A stretch of 64,000 nucleotides of DNA from Lytechinus pictus (GCF_037042905.1 NC_087245.1:30940001-31004000), one strand, 5' to 3'. Shown: positions 34,087 through 45,852, numbered from the stretch's first letter. Notes: generated by a model from the letters alone, not told the origin. Translations and numbers: made by a program.

Positions 34087-34485
34087 ATTGAGTTCTTGAG
34101 ATAAAAGAGAAGATGAAGAAAGATTCCAGTGAAATTAATTTCTCTTCCCTTCTTTAACATCGGATGACAAACATAAATTCCTTACATTATAGGACTCAGA
34201 CGATATAGCCTATCGTCACAGTTTCCAACCGAGGTGACTCGTTTGAATATAGTCTCAGGATAACGTGGTTATTGTTGTGCCTTGCATCTTATGGTCGTAC
34301 ACAAAACAAAGGGAAATAAAATTGTGGTAGCCTAAATATGCCTTAAGCTCCCTGAGAACCCACAAAAAATCATATTATGTTTTAAGAAAAAAACATGTGA
34401 TCTTTCTAAAAACAGGTGGGAAGTTAACGTCAAGTTTATTTAAAAAACAAAACAAAAAATATACAGAAACATATGAACAGGAATT

Positions 34486-34733
34486 TCATGGCCCAGGGAA
34501 GCGGGGGTGCTGCCTGTTTACCATAGGCACCCCCTCCCCCTTGAAATGTGGTTGGTATGCAATGCACAATTGTAACCAAAATCAGCTTCATTTAGTAGCG
34601 AAACTCTTTTTTTTGCTTGTCAATCACCTTCATTTAGCGAAAACTGTTTTATATATATTTTTTTTTTGCTTTTCAAATTTAAACCAGCACCCCCTGTTGA
34701 AAAAAATCGTTCCCAGGGCCCTGGGGAAGGTTT
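34486..34733 (+). repeat. Dispersed G-rich repeat, copy 2
   Basis: Left CATGGCCCAGGGAAGCGGGG and right CGTTCCCAGGGCCCTGGGG suggest inverted ends. The GGGGGTGCTG and CAGCACCCCCTG blocks and the T-run with GCTTTTCAAATTT match the copies at 366 and 36665. Confidence 0.55.
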
Positions 34734-35047
34734 GTTCAATATCCACCAAAGGACAATAAAATAATCATGTTTACATTTTTCATTCTGAGGGCTGCTGCCC
34801 ATGGTTTTGATAATGATTTTCATTTTTCATATTTCAATAGTTAATGATGAATAGGTTTATGTTCTAGAAGAGTGCTTGAATGCTGTACTCTGTACTCTGT
34901 TTATACTAGAGTGCGTCCCAGAAATACGAAACCGAAAATTAATCTATCATAACGCAACGATGGTTATGATCAACAAATGACTCATGGTGCCTATTTGTAA
35001 AGTTTATGGCTTCCCCTCTCATTTAACTCACCCTCGGAAATGCTCCC

Positions 35048-35262
35048 ACTGTAAAATAAATTGAGTAAAAAAATTACCCAAATTGGGTAAAACGGTAGCA
35101 TGCGAGTATCTTGTTGGGTCAATGTTGGGGTACATGCCTGTTTTATGGGTAACTTTCAATGCTACATTAATTTTGATAGTTTACACAGTATTTGGTATAA
35201 TTCTAGCTTACAAAAAAGCATTTATATATATTTTTTTCAATATAAGGTAAACTTTTTATAGT
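35048..35262. mobile_element. MITE with GGGTAAAA-type ends, copy 2
   Basis: CACTGTAAAATAAATTGAGT at the left and TTTTTATAGTG at the right, with TTGGGTAAAACGG inside. Diverged relative of 594-780 and 61352-61612. Confidence 0.55.
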
Positions 35263-36664
35263 GTATGTTAGTAAAAAAAAATCAAAAGAAAATAATCTTC
35301 GTGAATTTACCCTTTAATAAATCACAATTAGAGTCAGTGAAAGGGTAGATAAAGAGAAGTCACGCTGACAAATGCTTTAACTGCATTTATAGTAACAAAA
35401 TATCAAAATTGTTTTAATATGGTTGCTTATGCCTATATGAATGACTTACTGAGAGCAAATGCACCATAATATGAGTTAACCTGTTGGGTAATAGAACCGG
35501 ATAGTCCTTGTACAACATATATATTGAAGTACTTACATACGAATGAAAATAAAGATTTTCTTTGTGCTATCTGCATTCTAATTTTCATCAGGAATACAGA
35601 GTAAGCAGAATTCATGAATCGTTTCAGGTTGATAGAATACAATATTCATGAAGCAATGTATTTCTGCCTGTAAAAGGCCTACAAACAATGGGAATAAATT
35701 AGTCTAGTAATGATACATACCTAACGGCTCCTTCGTGCACCAAGCTACAAAATCATTCAGTCTGATAAAAATTGTAAACGCGATTAGTGTACTAACATGG
35801 TACTGGACAGGTTAATTCCCCGTATCTGAGCAACAATTCCAGATTGCACGCTATCTGTTACATGCTTATGTCATCGGAACATAACAAATCTTTAGTTATA
35901 GTAGGAAACATAAATGGGAACGAGTCATCATGGTCATGATTAATCCTATATGCAGAGCACTGAGATCACTTGTTCAGTCCGTATGCATCGTATTCAAAAT
36001 CGTGCATGTCTGACGCTCACAGTGAGGTTTGTAAGCACGCGCAGAGACCAACCTACACGCAAGTACCCTCAAACGAACACACATCACTACATATCTCTCT
36101 CATACACCCACACCCACTTACAGGCACGCACCTTCCCGCACACACCTTTCACTAAAAATTATGATTCCAGCCATACAATTTTACATTGTAGACATATTAC
36201 AAAAGTAAAAAAGATATATATATAAATACAAAAAAAAAATAAAACATAAATGCAGTTAAATTTGCAGGGAAACAAGCCTTACATACTGGTAATACACCAA
36301 ATGGTTTAAAATCAGTTTAATCAGCGTCTAAATTCAGGGTTTAATTGGTTCAAAGTACATCAGCTCAATCACCATAGCCATGCATTGATCAACGGTGATT
36401 GGAATTAAGGTCAACGATCTACCACTGGGTAAAGGATCCAGATTTCCTATTTAGTTTCTCTTCTATTAAAAAAAAAAAAAAATCAATTAGACGTACGTGA
36501 TAATTCCTCTTTAAATCAACTAAAGACAAAGGCTGTTAAATGACCTTTGGACTTCATCGTCTAGTCTGTGAAGCCGTGGTTAATTTGCATAGAATCGAAA
36601 TGGAACACGTACACAAGAAGCTGATTATTTTCAAACTGTTAAATACTAAACATCCAGAGGTATA

Positions 36665-36870
36665 AGGCATGGCCCTGGGAAGCAGGGGTGCTGAAGCACC
36701 CCCAAGAATTTCCTGGGGGTGCTGCGTGTATTATTCTCCATAGGCAGCACCCCTGCAAGTCTAGAATATGTGAGAAATTGATAAATCTAACGAAAATGGC
36801 CTTCATTTTATAGTGAAAACTTTTTTTTTTTTGCTTTCAAATTTACATCAGGGTCCTTGTATAAGGGATA
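36665..36870 (+). repeat. Dispersed G-rich repeat, copy 3
   Basis: ATGGCCCTGGGAAGCAGGGG, then CACCCCC/GGGGGTG blocks, TTATTCTCCATAGGCAGCAC and a T-run with GCTTTCAAATTT. Same block order as 366-600. Confidence 0.6.
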
Positions 36871-37373
36871 TCTTTTAAACAATGTGGGCTGGGTCAAAGT
36901 TATTCACAATGAGGATAGCTAATGGCAAAACTGAGTAAGATGTTGGACCATTTAAGATCAATGGTTTCATAACTTTTACGTCCAATGCTGTAATTTAGCG
37001 GCAAACGCAAGAATCTTGCATAAGCCATGTAGTGAACCGACTAAAATGTTTAAATTATTCTCTCGACGTCTCCATGGGAATTGAAAGGAGCATTTCTATA
37101 TTAGCGTACATGTACACAATATACATTCTTAACATTGCGTTATTGCACGGTCGTGCAATATTAATATTATATTACGTTGATTTCCTTCCGTATACAATAT
37201 CACATATGAAGTGGTAGGATCTATATATTTATTCATTCCTATCTCAATCTTCCTTTATCGTACTCGAAACTTCCTGTCAATCTCTCTTAAATTTATTTGC
37301 TGTTTTGAAACAAATTTTATTATCCAACGTTTACACATAAAGCGCTGTATTTCGATCACGTGTTTTCACCGAA

Positions 37374-37803
37374 CACTCTAAAAGAAGAAGAGCTAAGAAG
37401 AGCTAATTTAGCTCTTAAAGTGTATTTTTTTAAATATTTTTTTCACCCTGTTCATGTCATCATTTTAACCTATGCCAATATATATATGTATTGCCATGAT
37501 GGCACTCGGGGTCTGCCTCGTCAAGACCTTTCGGTATTTTGCAGTCTCCCAAATTTCATTTTATATTTATGTATGTTTAATTGTTTTGTTACTATGTATT
37601 TCTCTGATATTGTATCTTGTATTTTTATTGAATGGAATTTGAATAAATTGAATTGAATTGAATTGAATTTAATAAAGTGACTGCACTTCGGATTGCTGAT
37701 TTTTCTCGTTCAAATTTGAACTAGACAAATCAGCACTCCGAAGTGCAGTCACTATACACGCTCTTTATATAAGAGCTTAATTAGCTCTTCGTTTCTTAGA
37801 GTG
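37374..37803. mobile_element. Nested palindromic element with LINE tail inside
   Basis: Outer inverted repeats: CACTCTAAAAGAAGAAGAGC, then GCTAATTTAGCTCTTA (37374-37416), against TAAGAGCTTAATTAGCTCTT, then CGTTTCTTAGAGTG (37770-37803). Inside lie a LINE 3' tail (about 37440-37675, ending in GAATTGAATTGAATTG) and a second hairpin at 37676-37753 (AGTGACTGCACTTCGGA with its exact complement). Confidence 0.7.
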
Positions 37804-38204
37804 AACACACAGATGAGAACATCTTCTTTATTCTGTTTGATAATACAAAAGACGTGTCAAAGTGTCACGGTTAAAATTAAAATAAGGCAAACGAACACAT
37901 TTTTTGCCATGTCATTCACGATCGATTCATATTGTAATCAATTTTTATTGTAACTAAGATCCAAGGATCCAGATACATCGCACACTAAGGCGACAACAGA
38001 CATACATTATCCGTGTAACTCGTCGCGCCCTTAAGTGCTCAAAGTTTAACATTTGCATAAATCACTGAACAATACGTTTTCTTTATACTCCTTGTTCTAT
38101 CAAAAATTAAAAAAAATGGTCGACGTGGAATTAATATTGAACGTAATTAACAAAGTGATTCAAAAGCCCCCTCAACATTCATTCAACACACGAAGAGTTA
38201 CTTG

Positions 38205-39080
38205 TGTAGTGACTTGACTATATCTTTTTATATATCTACATCTATATATTCTTTCCTTGTATATATTTTCATTTATATTTCAACATATTCTGTATATGTA
38301 TATAAATTCTTTCTTTTATTTCCAATTTCATATATTCTCACTTGTTCACGCCATGTGTATGTACTACAATACTGTACATTCACAGAGCAAGCCAACTCAT
38401 TTTCTGTCCAAATCTACTTGGCAAACACATTCTTATATTGAGAAACAACCTTTCTTTTGTTCCTAGACTTGGAGCAAACATCCTTTCATTGTCTCTTGTT
38501 TATTGCGATGAACTTGCAGGTATACAACATCACTGCAGAGATGCTGGCATGTTTGCTTTTCTCACAGTCTACCTCTCTCTTCTTTGTTCTTTTCAACTGT
38601 GTTATGCCATCCTTTTGGCGCTTATTTCTTTGTCTCACCTTTTCTGATGTTGGTAAAAACAACTTGTTTTCTCCATCACATCATCACTCTACTCTCTGCC
38701 TTCGTCCTGTCCACTCATGCTGACCATCTCATCCAGCTGCTAGTGAGGATCGAATCAAATCTTGTGGAGGATCAACTTATACTTAATTATTTCTCTGCAT
38801 TTTCCAATCTTATTCCTTACCGTCACTTCCACTCATTCAAAGTCTATATTCTCTGCATATTTAATGAGCTCATTACTTCGCGAGACATTTTGTGACATCT
38901 ATCCCTTTTTTCTAATCTATTTGAAATTGTGAAGTGTATATATTTCTATTCACGGATTTGTGCAATTTATCTGAGATTCTGAGCGGCTGGATCCCATTCT
39001 ATCTTCTGGCGAGCAAGAATTAAGGTAGGATCTAACTTTTATATTTATATTAGGAGATCGGCTTTGCCAATTTCCTAAAC
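38205..39080 (+). repeat. 5' LTR of the CsRn1-like element
   Basis: Starts TGTAGTGACT, contains several TATATA stretches near its start, and ends CCTAAAC before the primer site. Short open frames inside recur in the other LTR and are not genes. Confidence 0.93.
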
Positions 39081-39098
39081 TGGTGACCCCGACGTGAT
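39081..39098 (+). promoter_or_regulatory. Primer binding site, tRNA-Trp
   Basis: TGGTGACCCCGACGTGAT is complementary to the 3' end of animal tRNA-Trp plus CCA over 18 bases, as I recall that sequence. It is positioned directly after the LTR. Confidence 0.88.
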
Positions 39099-39235
39099 CC
39101 TGAATCCTTAATTTTCTTCTATCGCCTTCTATTCATTTCGCTATTTTCGCTTCCTCTCGAGCTCTCACTTCGCTATTCTCACTTCGCTATTTTTTTGTTT
39201 CCTTTCTACTCCTCAATTTTTCTTAACCCTACAAC

Positions 39236-39538
39236 ATGACTATCCCTAATGTTTCTTCTACTCCTGAATCTTTCCTTTCTCCAATCGACCAACTCTCCGC
39301 TCAGGTTGACCAGCTCACAATGCAGGTTCAAGCATTAACCTGCTCCATGCTGGAAAACCAGAGATGGACTCGTAGTCGACAGCGCAAGTCGGTTTCGCGC
39401 AGCCCGCATCACTGTAAACAGCATGCAGGTGCCCAGTGCTGGTATCACTGGAAGCATGGGAGCAGTGCTCAAAAGTGCATTAGTCCTTGCTCTTTCTCAG
39501 CAAGACAGGCCCAGGGAAACGACCCCGCCAAGGAATAG
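39236..39538 (+). CDS. Mini-Gag lacking a capsid domain, CsRn1-like
   Basis: 100 residues from an ATG 155 bases after the primer site. Order: a short heptad-patterned segment ([18 protein letters not shown], about 17-34), a basic Arg/Ser stretch (about 43-59) and a CHCC finger ([18 protein letters not shown], about 68-85), then the overlap with pol. CsRn1-clade Gags are normally about 300 residues, with a capsid region in front of the coiled-coil/RS/finger tail. Here that region is absent while the tail is in frame and intact. The stop at 39536-39538 lies in loop 1 of the predicted frameshift pseudoknot. Confidence 0.85.
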   Translation: MTIPNVSSTPESFLSPIDQLSAQVDQLTMQVQALTCSMLENQRWTRSRQRKSVSRSPHHCKQHAGAQCWYHWKHGSSAQKCISPCSFSARQAQGNDPAKE

Positions 39539-42500
39539 CGGCGACTAACCCCCTTGGCAGCACCCAACCCAGTCGCCTTTTCTTTGTCAACGATAAGTAC
39601 ACTGGTACACGCTATCTCGTCGACACAGGTGCTGAGGTGAGCATTTTCCCTCATTCAAAATTGGGAAAACCGGCTAGGGTTGACGCGACAAATATCCAAC
39701 TACAGGCTGTAAATCGATCACCAATCAAGACTTTCGGACAAAAGTCTTTCACACTTGATCTCGGTTTACGGCGTGTTTTCCGCTGGATATTTGTTGTGAC
39801 AGACATACCTACGCCGATTTTGGGTGCCGATTTTCTTGACCAATTTGGACTGTTGGTGGATATCAAACACCGCCGATTGATAGACACCAAAACCACTCTT
39901 ACAGTCCAGGGATGTGGTTCATATACTGGTACTATTAGCCCGATGTATGTTCAACATGACACATCGGAGCGATTTCACTCCATTCTCCGTCAGTATCCGG
40001 ATATCACACGACCGGTTTACAAGCACTCAGAAGTGAAACATACTACCACGCATCACATCCCAACTCGAGGCCCGCCCGCGGCAGCGCGCCCTCGTCGACT
40101 TGCTCCAGATCGTCAGAGAATTGCCCAGGCAGAGTTCGAGCACATGCTTGAACTTGGCATTATCCGACAATCTGAGAGCAACTGGTCAAGTCCATTGCAC
40201 ATGGTTCCCAAGAAAACGCCAGGGGACTGGCGGCCTTGTGGTGATTATCGCTTGCTCAACGCTCGCACGGTCCCGGATCGATACCCTATCCCACACTTGC
40301 AAGATTTCTCTTCAACTCTTGCAGGTAAGACAATTTTTTCCAAAATTGATCTCGTTAGGGCATATCATCAGATCCCAGTCGAGCCTAGCGACATTCACAA
40401 GACTGCCGTGACCACTCCATTCGGCTTATTCGAATTCGTTCGAATGCCATTCGGCCTTAGGAATGCAGCACAAACATTCCAGCGATTGATGGACACCGTC
40501 ATTCGCGGCTTTCCATTTGTCTATGTTTATCTGGATGATATACTGGTAGCCAGTTCCTCTAAGGATGAACATGTGACACATCTCCGTCAGCTTTTCGATC
40601 GCCTGCAGGAGTATGGCATCATCGTCAATCCCTCGAAATGTCAGTTTGGTGCTTCATCGCTATCTTTTCTCGGACATATGGTGGACAACACCGGAATCCG
40701 CCCTCTTAGCGACAAAGTGAAAATCATCCGTGATTTTCCCGCACCTACGTCACTCACCAAACTTCGAGAATTCCTGGGATTGATAAACTTCTACAGGCGA
40801 TTCATTCCTCGTTGTGCAGAGGTGCTGCAACCACTGACTGATCTGTTGAAAAACAGAACAAAAAAGAACATGCCAATTGATCTTGGAGAGAAAGAGCTTC
40901 TTGCTTTCAATCATGCTAAAGATCAATTGGCTAACTCTACTGTTCTTGTGCACCCTCGCACTGATGTTCCCTTGTGCCTACTAGTCGACGCTTCTGACGT
41001 AGGAGTTGGGGGAGCTATCCAACAACGAGTAGATGGAGTGTGGCAACCTCTGGCTTTCTTCTCTAAGAGGTTACAACCCGCTGAAACCAAATACAGCACT
41101 TTTCGTAGGGAGTTGCTTGCAGCATATCTGGGTATCAAGCACTTCCGTCATCTCCTTGAAGGTAGGTCATTTACTATCTACACTGACCACAAACCTCTTA
41201 CCCATGCACTCAAATCGAAACCGGATAGGCATTCGCCACGTGAAATCCGACAACTCGATTTCATTTCTCAGTTCACATCTGATATACAGCACATTTCAGG
41301 TAAGGAGAACACAGCAGCAGACGCCCTCTCTCGTCTGTATATTGACAGAGTTGATTCTTCCTCAATCATAGACTTTGCGGCCATCGCAAAAGATCAGGAA
41401 GATGAAACTGAGGTGAAAGACTCCTCACTTCAACTCAAGTCAATTGCTCTCCCAGGTTCTACCACTACCATTCTGTGCGATATATCAACTGGTACTGCCA
41501 GGCCTTTGGTACCAGTCAAACATAGAAGAGCTATTTTTGATTCCCTTCATGGACTTTCTCATCCAGGAATCAGAGCTACTCAAAAGCTCATTACAGAGCG
41601 CTTTGTTTGGCCTAGCATCAACGCTGATGTCAGGAAATGGGCCAAAACATGCCTAGAGTGTCAAAAGTGTAAAGTACATCGGCACACCAAAGCACCACTT
41701 GGTACTTTCACTTCACCTGATGCACGCTTCTCTCATGTGCACATTGACCTCGTAGGCCCGCTTCCTTCATCAGAGGGTAACAATTATCTTCTTACTTGTG
41801 TTGATCGCTACACCAGATGGCCAGAATTAGCTATCCCTATCCCAGACATCACTGCGGAGACGGTAGCGCGAGCATTTGTGGCCAGATGGGTAGCAGTGTT
41901 TGGTGCACCTACTACCATCACAACAGACAGAGGTAGGCAATTTGAGTCAGCACTTTTCCTTTCACTCACCAACCTCCTTGGCACTAAACGCATCCGCACA
42001 ACAGCATACCATCCTGCCGCAAATGGTTTAGTGGAGCGTTTTCATCGCCAACTTAAAGCCTCTCTCAAGGCTCATAACAAGGTCCGTTGGACTGAGTCAC
42101 TCCCTTTAGTCTTGCTGGGTATACGCACAGCAATCAAGGCGGACATTGGATGCTCTGCAGCAGAACTAGTATTTGGGACTACAGTCACTCTACCTGCACA
42201 ATTTGTAGCTCCTTCACAAATTGATGCTGCCGATGACCCATCTAACTATGCCCACAGACTAAAGAGAATGATGCGAGAATTACATCCCACTCCTACTCGA
42301 GAACAGCACACTCGAACGCAGGTACATCCTGAACTGCATTCTTCATCTCACATCTTTCTAAGAGATGATGCTGTTAAAAAGCCACTGCAGCCTCCATACA
42401 GAGGACCCTTCCGAGTCATCCGTCGCACTGACAAGTATTTTACCATTGATTATAATGGTAAACATGAAAATGTCAGTGTCGACAGACTGAAACCGGCTTT

Positions 42501-42693
42501 CATCGAGCAGGAGGCTAACATTCCTTCATTTCATCATCAAGATCCACCTGACCAAGTTCATCAACAATCCAAATCCACGGACTTGGCAAGGGATCCTGAT
42601 GACAAGCATATGCCTCCCGAAATTCGTAAGACCCGTTCTGGTCGCAATGTCAGGTTTCCTGCCAAATACGTTCAATTTTTCGGAGACGGTTGA
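39487..42693 (+). CDS. Pol polyprotein (protease, RT, RNase H, integrase), CsRn1-like
   Basis: Open frame of about 1068 codons in the -1 frame relative to gag, overlapping it by 52 bases. No ATG precedes the protease, so translation must come from frameshifting at 39514-39520. Domains: protease LVDTGAEVS (about 45), reverse transcriptase with VYLDDILV (about 347-354), RNase H with LLVDASD and TDHKPL, integrase HHCC ([12 protein letters not shown] followed by CLECQKC), and a DDE core ([24 protein letters not shown]). The C-terminus is a basic [12 protein letters not shown] tail. No stops or frameshifts; probably enzymatically competent. The annotated left end is simply the start of the open frame. 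Confidence 0.95.
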   Translation: MLFLSKTGPGKRPRQGIAATNPLGSTQPSRLFFVNDKYTGTRYLVDTGAEVSIFPHSKLGKPARVDATNIQLQAVNRSPIKTFGQKSFTLDLGLRRVFRWIFVVTDIPTPILGADFLDQFGLLVDIKHRRLIDTKTTLTVQGCGSYTGTISPMYVQHDTSERFHSILRQYPDITRPVYKHSEVKHTTTHHIPTRGPPAAARPRRLAPDRQRIAQAEFEHMLELGIIRQSESNWSSPLHMVPKKTPGDWRPCGDYRLLNARTVPDRYPIPHLQDFSSTLAGKTIFSKIDLVRAYHQIPVEPSDIHKTAVTTPFGLFEFVRMPFGLRNAAQTFQRLMDTVIRGFPFVYVYLDDILVASSSKDEHVTHLRQLFDRLQEYGIIVNPSKCQFGASSLSFLGHMVDNTGIRPLSDKVKIIRDFPAPTSLTKLREFLGLINFYRRFIPRCAEVLQPLTDLLKNRTKKNMPIDLGEKELLAFNHAKDQLANSTVLVHPRTDVPLCLLVDASDVGVGGAIQQRVDGVWQPLAFFSKRLQPAETKYSTFRRELLAAYLGIKHFRHLLEGRSFTIYTDHKPLTHALKSKPDRHSPREIRQLDFISQFTSDIQHISGKENTAADALSRLYIDRVDSSSIIDFAAIAKDQEDETEVKDSSLQLKSIALPGSTTTILCDISTGTARPLVPVKHRRAIFDSLHGLSHPGIRATQKLITERFVWPSINADVRKWAKTCLECQKCKVHRHTKAPLGTFTSPDARFSHVHIDLVGPLPSSEGNNYLLTCVDRYTRWPELAIPIPDITAETVARAFVARWVAVFGAPTTITTDRGRQFESALFLSLTNLLGTKRIRTTAYHPAANGLVERFHRQLKASLKAHNKVRWTESLPLVLLGIRTAIKADIGCSAAELVFGTTVTLPAQFVAPSQIDAADDPSNYAHRLKRMMRELHPTPTREQHTRTQVHPELHSSSHIFLRDDAVKKPLQPPYRGPFRVIRRTDKYFTIDYNGKHENVSVDRLKPAFIEQEANIPSFHHQDPPDQVHQQSKSTDLARDPDDKHMPPEIRKTRSGRNVRFPAKYVQFFGDG
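39514..39577 (+). promoter_or_regulatory. -1 programmed ribosomal frameshift signal with H-type pseudoknot
   Basis: Slippery heptamer G GGA AAC at 39514-39520 in the gag frame, a 6-nt spacer, then two interleaved 7-bp stems. Stem 1: GCCAAGG 39527-39533 with CCTTGGC 39552-39558. Stem 2: GGCGACT 39540-39546 with AGTCGCC 39571-39577. Loops are 6, 5 and 12 nt. After the slip, decoding continues in the pol frame. Confidence 0.85.
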
Positions 42694-42810
42694 AACATGT
42701 CTCAAAATTCACTGATGTTTCCACTCCTTTTATTTTCTTGTTTTATATAGCCAAGTTCCCTTTTACTTTCCCTTGTCGATTTGTTACTACATTTCTATTC
42801 GGTACAAATC

Positions 42811-42824
42811 TAGGGGGGAGCTAC
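42811..42824 (+). promoter_or_regulatory. Polypurine tract of the CsRn1-like element
   Basis: TAGGGGGGAGCTAC just before the 3' LTR at 42825. The purine run GGGGGGAG is the likely plus-strand primer. Confidence 0.65.
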
Positions 42825-43700
42825 TGTAGTGACTTGACTATATCTTTTTATATATCTACATCTATATATTCTTTCCTTGTATATATTTTCATTTATATTT
42901 CAACATATTCTGTATATGTATATAAATTCTTTCTTTTATTTCCAATTTCATATATTCTCACTTGTTCACGCCATGTGTATGTACTACAATACTGTACATT
43001 CACAGAGCAAGCCAACTCATTTTCTGTCCAAATCTACTTGGCAAACACATTCTTATATTGAGAAACAACCTTTCTTTTGTTCCTAGACTTGGAGCAAACA
43101 TCCTTTCATTGTCTCTTGTTTATTGCGATGAACTTGCAGGTATACAACATCACTGCAGAGATGCTGGCATGTTTGCTTTTCTCACAGTCTACCTCTCTCT
43201 TCTTTGTTCTTTTCAACTGTGTTATGCCATCCTTTTGGCGCTTATTTCTTTGTCTCACCTTTTCTGATGTTGGTAAAAACAACTTGTTTTCTCCATCACA
43301 TCATCACTCTACTCTCTGCCTTCGTCCTGTCCACTCATGCTGACCATCTCATCCAGCTGCTAGTGAGGATCGAATCAAATCTTGTGGAGGATCAACTTAT
43401 ACTTAATTATTTCTCTGCATTTTCCAATCTTATTCCTTACCGTCACTTCCACTCATTCAAAGTCTATATTCTCTGCATATTTAATGAGCTCATTACTTCG
43501 CGAGACATTTTGTGACATCTATCCCTTTTTTCTAATCTATTTGAAATTGTGAAGTGTATATATTTCTATTCACGGATTTGTGCAATTTATCTGAGATTCT
43601 GAGCGGCTGGATCCCATTCTATCTTCTGGCGAGCAAGAATTAAGGTAGGATCTAACTTTTATATTTATATTAGGAGATCGGCTTTGCCAATTTCCTAAAC
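42825..43700 (+). repeat. 3' LTR of the CsRn1-like element
   Basis: Identical to 38205-39080 in every position compared. Followed by TTGTAATTTTTC, host flank. Confidence 0.93.
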
Positions 43701-44220
43701 TTGTAATTTTTCACTATGCTCCATTTTCCAATTGATTATTCACTTTCTAAAATAAAACAATAGGTCATAACTATCCAACTTGAAAAGCAGACCTGAAATA
43801 TCCACTCATCTCATCTCAATTGACTAATCCTTCTAAAACTCACCATCCTCACTCAACACGTTTCTTACATCAACCATGGATGTCGATCAGATGTATTCAC
43901 TTAATGCTCCACAACCATGGTCACTGTCGTTACTCCTATCAAATACACGGTCGGACCAATTAATGCACCAATACATCAAATTGTTTATAATTGTCTCCAA
44001 GGCTCTTAAATACGCCTATATACAAAATTAATGTTTCAGGAACAACATTTTGTTTTACAACAGCGTAATATTGACTTCTCAAAATCAATCTCAGAATTTT
44101 ATCCAACAAAATCATGTCAATTGTTCATCTGGTCATGTTATCGGTTTTCTTTAAATTTAAACAGCTCACCATGCGTGTAAATTCTGCGACGCCACTTTCG
44201 CTGAAAATTCACTTGATTGA
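43701..44220. other. Intergenic, nothing recognised
   Basis: AT-rich sequence with no exon, RNA gene or clear repeat pair; right flank of the CsRn1-like insertion. Confidence 0.4.
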
Positions 44221-44222
44221 TT

Positions 44223-44943
44223 ATGGTTCGATTTTCTTGAATTTGAATTTGAATTTATTAACAAACTTCATTCATATGGCATGAATATTTTGTTTTAAAA
44301 TATATACAATGATAACATAAAAAAAACATTCATAACTGTATGTCGTATAAATCAGTAATACATCAATACATAGATTTCCAATTATTATAAAGATATACAT
44401 CTATATACAAAGAGAAATGACGAATTGAAATTTAACATAAATAAGGTGTAGCATAATGCAATATACATAAGTTATCTCATTATCGAATACAAATCAGGAA
44501 GTAAATAAATGTATAACGTTAGAGATATATCTTTGGTAATGGTGGCTTTGGTGGATCTTAGATATTTTGAATGAAATTTAAAAAGAAAATGTACTTGATG
44601 TTAAAACTCACCTCTCTTATTTATAATCGCTTTGAAGAACTTACAAAAATTATCAATTATGTTTTCATTATCAAGTTTCATTATGAAAATAATTTTGTCT
44701 TCATCGCTAAGGTTCTTAAACTGTTTATACATTTCAGCTATTTTGTCAAAAAACACCACCCTTTCAGTTGTGTGTACATTACATTCTGTTATCGTGTGAT
44801 ACTCATCCCCAACCCTTCCTGAATTACAATTATTGCACGTTCTTAAATGTGAGGGTATTTTATCTGGACGTCTATGTCTTCCAGTTTCAATGGGTAAATT
44901 ATGGGAACTTATTCTAAATCGACAGATGTTTTCCGTATTTTCT
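44223..44943 (-). pseudogene. LINE 3' fragment, minus strand
   Basis: Read leftward, a 108-codon stretch (44924 to the stop at 44601-44603) has the C-terminal LINE ORF2 signature: CRFRISSHNLPIETGRHRR, then CNNCN...DEYHTITEC, a Cys/His motif common downstream of the reverse transcriptase domain. The 3' untranslated region ends at 44223-44260 with a GAATTTGAATTT-type tail. An in-frame stop precedes the fragment, so it is truncated. A mariner-like element lies immediately upstream. Confidence 0.75.
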
Positions 44944-45034
44944 GATTTTTAACAGTTAATAGATATTTCTCTGTTTGTATATTCTGTTTAAAAAGTTTAT
45001 AAGTTCTCAATTTATTTACTTGTATCTACATGTA

Positions 45035-45852
45035 CAGTGCGTCCCACAAAAAACGAAACCGAGATTTATCGATGATTTATCATAACTTAATCACAAATAC
45101 AATAGACAAATGACCTACCATTGTAAAGCTTAGAATCTCCTCTTTCACCTGAATTACTTAAATTATTTCTCATTCACGCCTAAGTGAGCAAAAACAATTT
45201 GAAAAGGGGATAGCAAAGAGTCACTTGGCGGGCTGTATCTGGGTTTCACAAAGAAAACCACATTTTTTAAAAGTTCAATATCAGCTCTTTAATTTGATAC
45301 CTCAATTACAGAAAATGGTCTAAAAAAAACAAAGTTCTGGTTATTTGAAATAAGGCTTCAAATTCAACAATTTCATAAAATAAAGAGGTTTTACAGGCTA
45401 GCGTCCAGACTCACTCGACATTCCGTTTTGTTGATGATCAGCCATGCATTAAGTCTTCTGTTAACATTGCGATAGCTTCTGTGGGAAACCGGTGAAAACA
45501 CGTTTATTTAATGAAATTATGGAAATACAAGCATTGATTCGAGGGAACAGAACTTTTTTACTTCTTGACCATTTTCCGTGATTAAGGTATCAAATGAAAG
45601 AGCAGATATTGAACTTTTTAGGCATGGGATTTTCTTTTTGAAATTCAGATACCCCCCGCCAAATGAGTTTTTGGTATCCTTTCTTCAAATTGTTTTTGCT
45701 CACTCATGCGTAAATGAGGATAATTTAAGTAATATCAGATGAAAGAAGAGATTCTAAGCTTTACATTGGTAGGTCATTTGTCTATTGTATTAATGATTAA
45801 GTTATGATAAATCATCGCTAAATCTCGGTTTCGTTTTTTGTGGGACGCACTG
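45035..45852. mobile_element. Tc1/mariner-like MITE with TA duplication
   Basis: 818 bp with arms of about 300 bp. Ends CAGTGCGTCCCACAAAAAAC and GTTTTTTGTGGGACGCACTG are flanked by TA on both sides, the hallmark of Tc1/mariner insertion. Inner blocks such as AGACAAATGACCTACCA also pair. No transposase frame. It has inserted next to, and perhaps into, the LINE fragment at 44223-44943. Confidence 0.88.

Larger units (their letters stand above)
34087..38204. other. Gene-free, repeat-rich stretch
   Basis: No exon seen. Contains G-rich repeat copies 2 and 3 (34486-34733, 36665-36870), a half-element related to the Tc1/mariner-like MITE at 45035 (AGTGCGTCCCAGAAATACG, from about 34912), a GGGTAAAA-type MITE (about 35048-35262), CA-rich runs near 36060-36140 and the nested palindromes at 37374-37803. 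Confidence 0.5.
38205..43700 (+). mobile_element. CsRn1-type Ty3/gypsy LTR retrotransposon with reduced gag
   Basis: 5.5 kb: LTR 38205-39080, tRNA-Trp primer site 39081-39098, short gag 39236-39538, pol 39487-42693, G-rich tract 42811-42824, LTR 42825-43700. LTRs are identical over all 876 aligned bases. Flanks show ACTTG before 38205 and at 43699-43703, so the LTR may end at 39078/43698 with a 5-bp duplication. A CWYHxxxGxxAxxCxxPC Gag finger and tRNA-Trp priming are hallmarks of the CsRn1 clade (family knowledge). A very recent insertion. Confidence 0.95.

Noticed and set aside
38202-38895. Several 60-100 codon open frames, repeated at 42690-43515
   Set aside because: They lie in the identical LTRs, have no domain, and appear twice because the LTR is duplicated.
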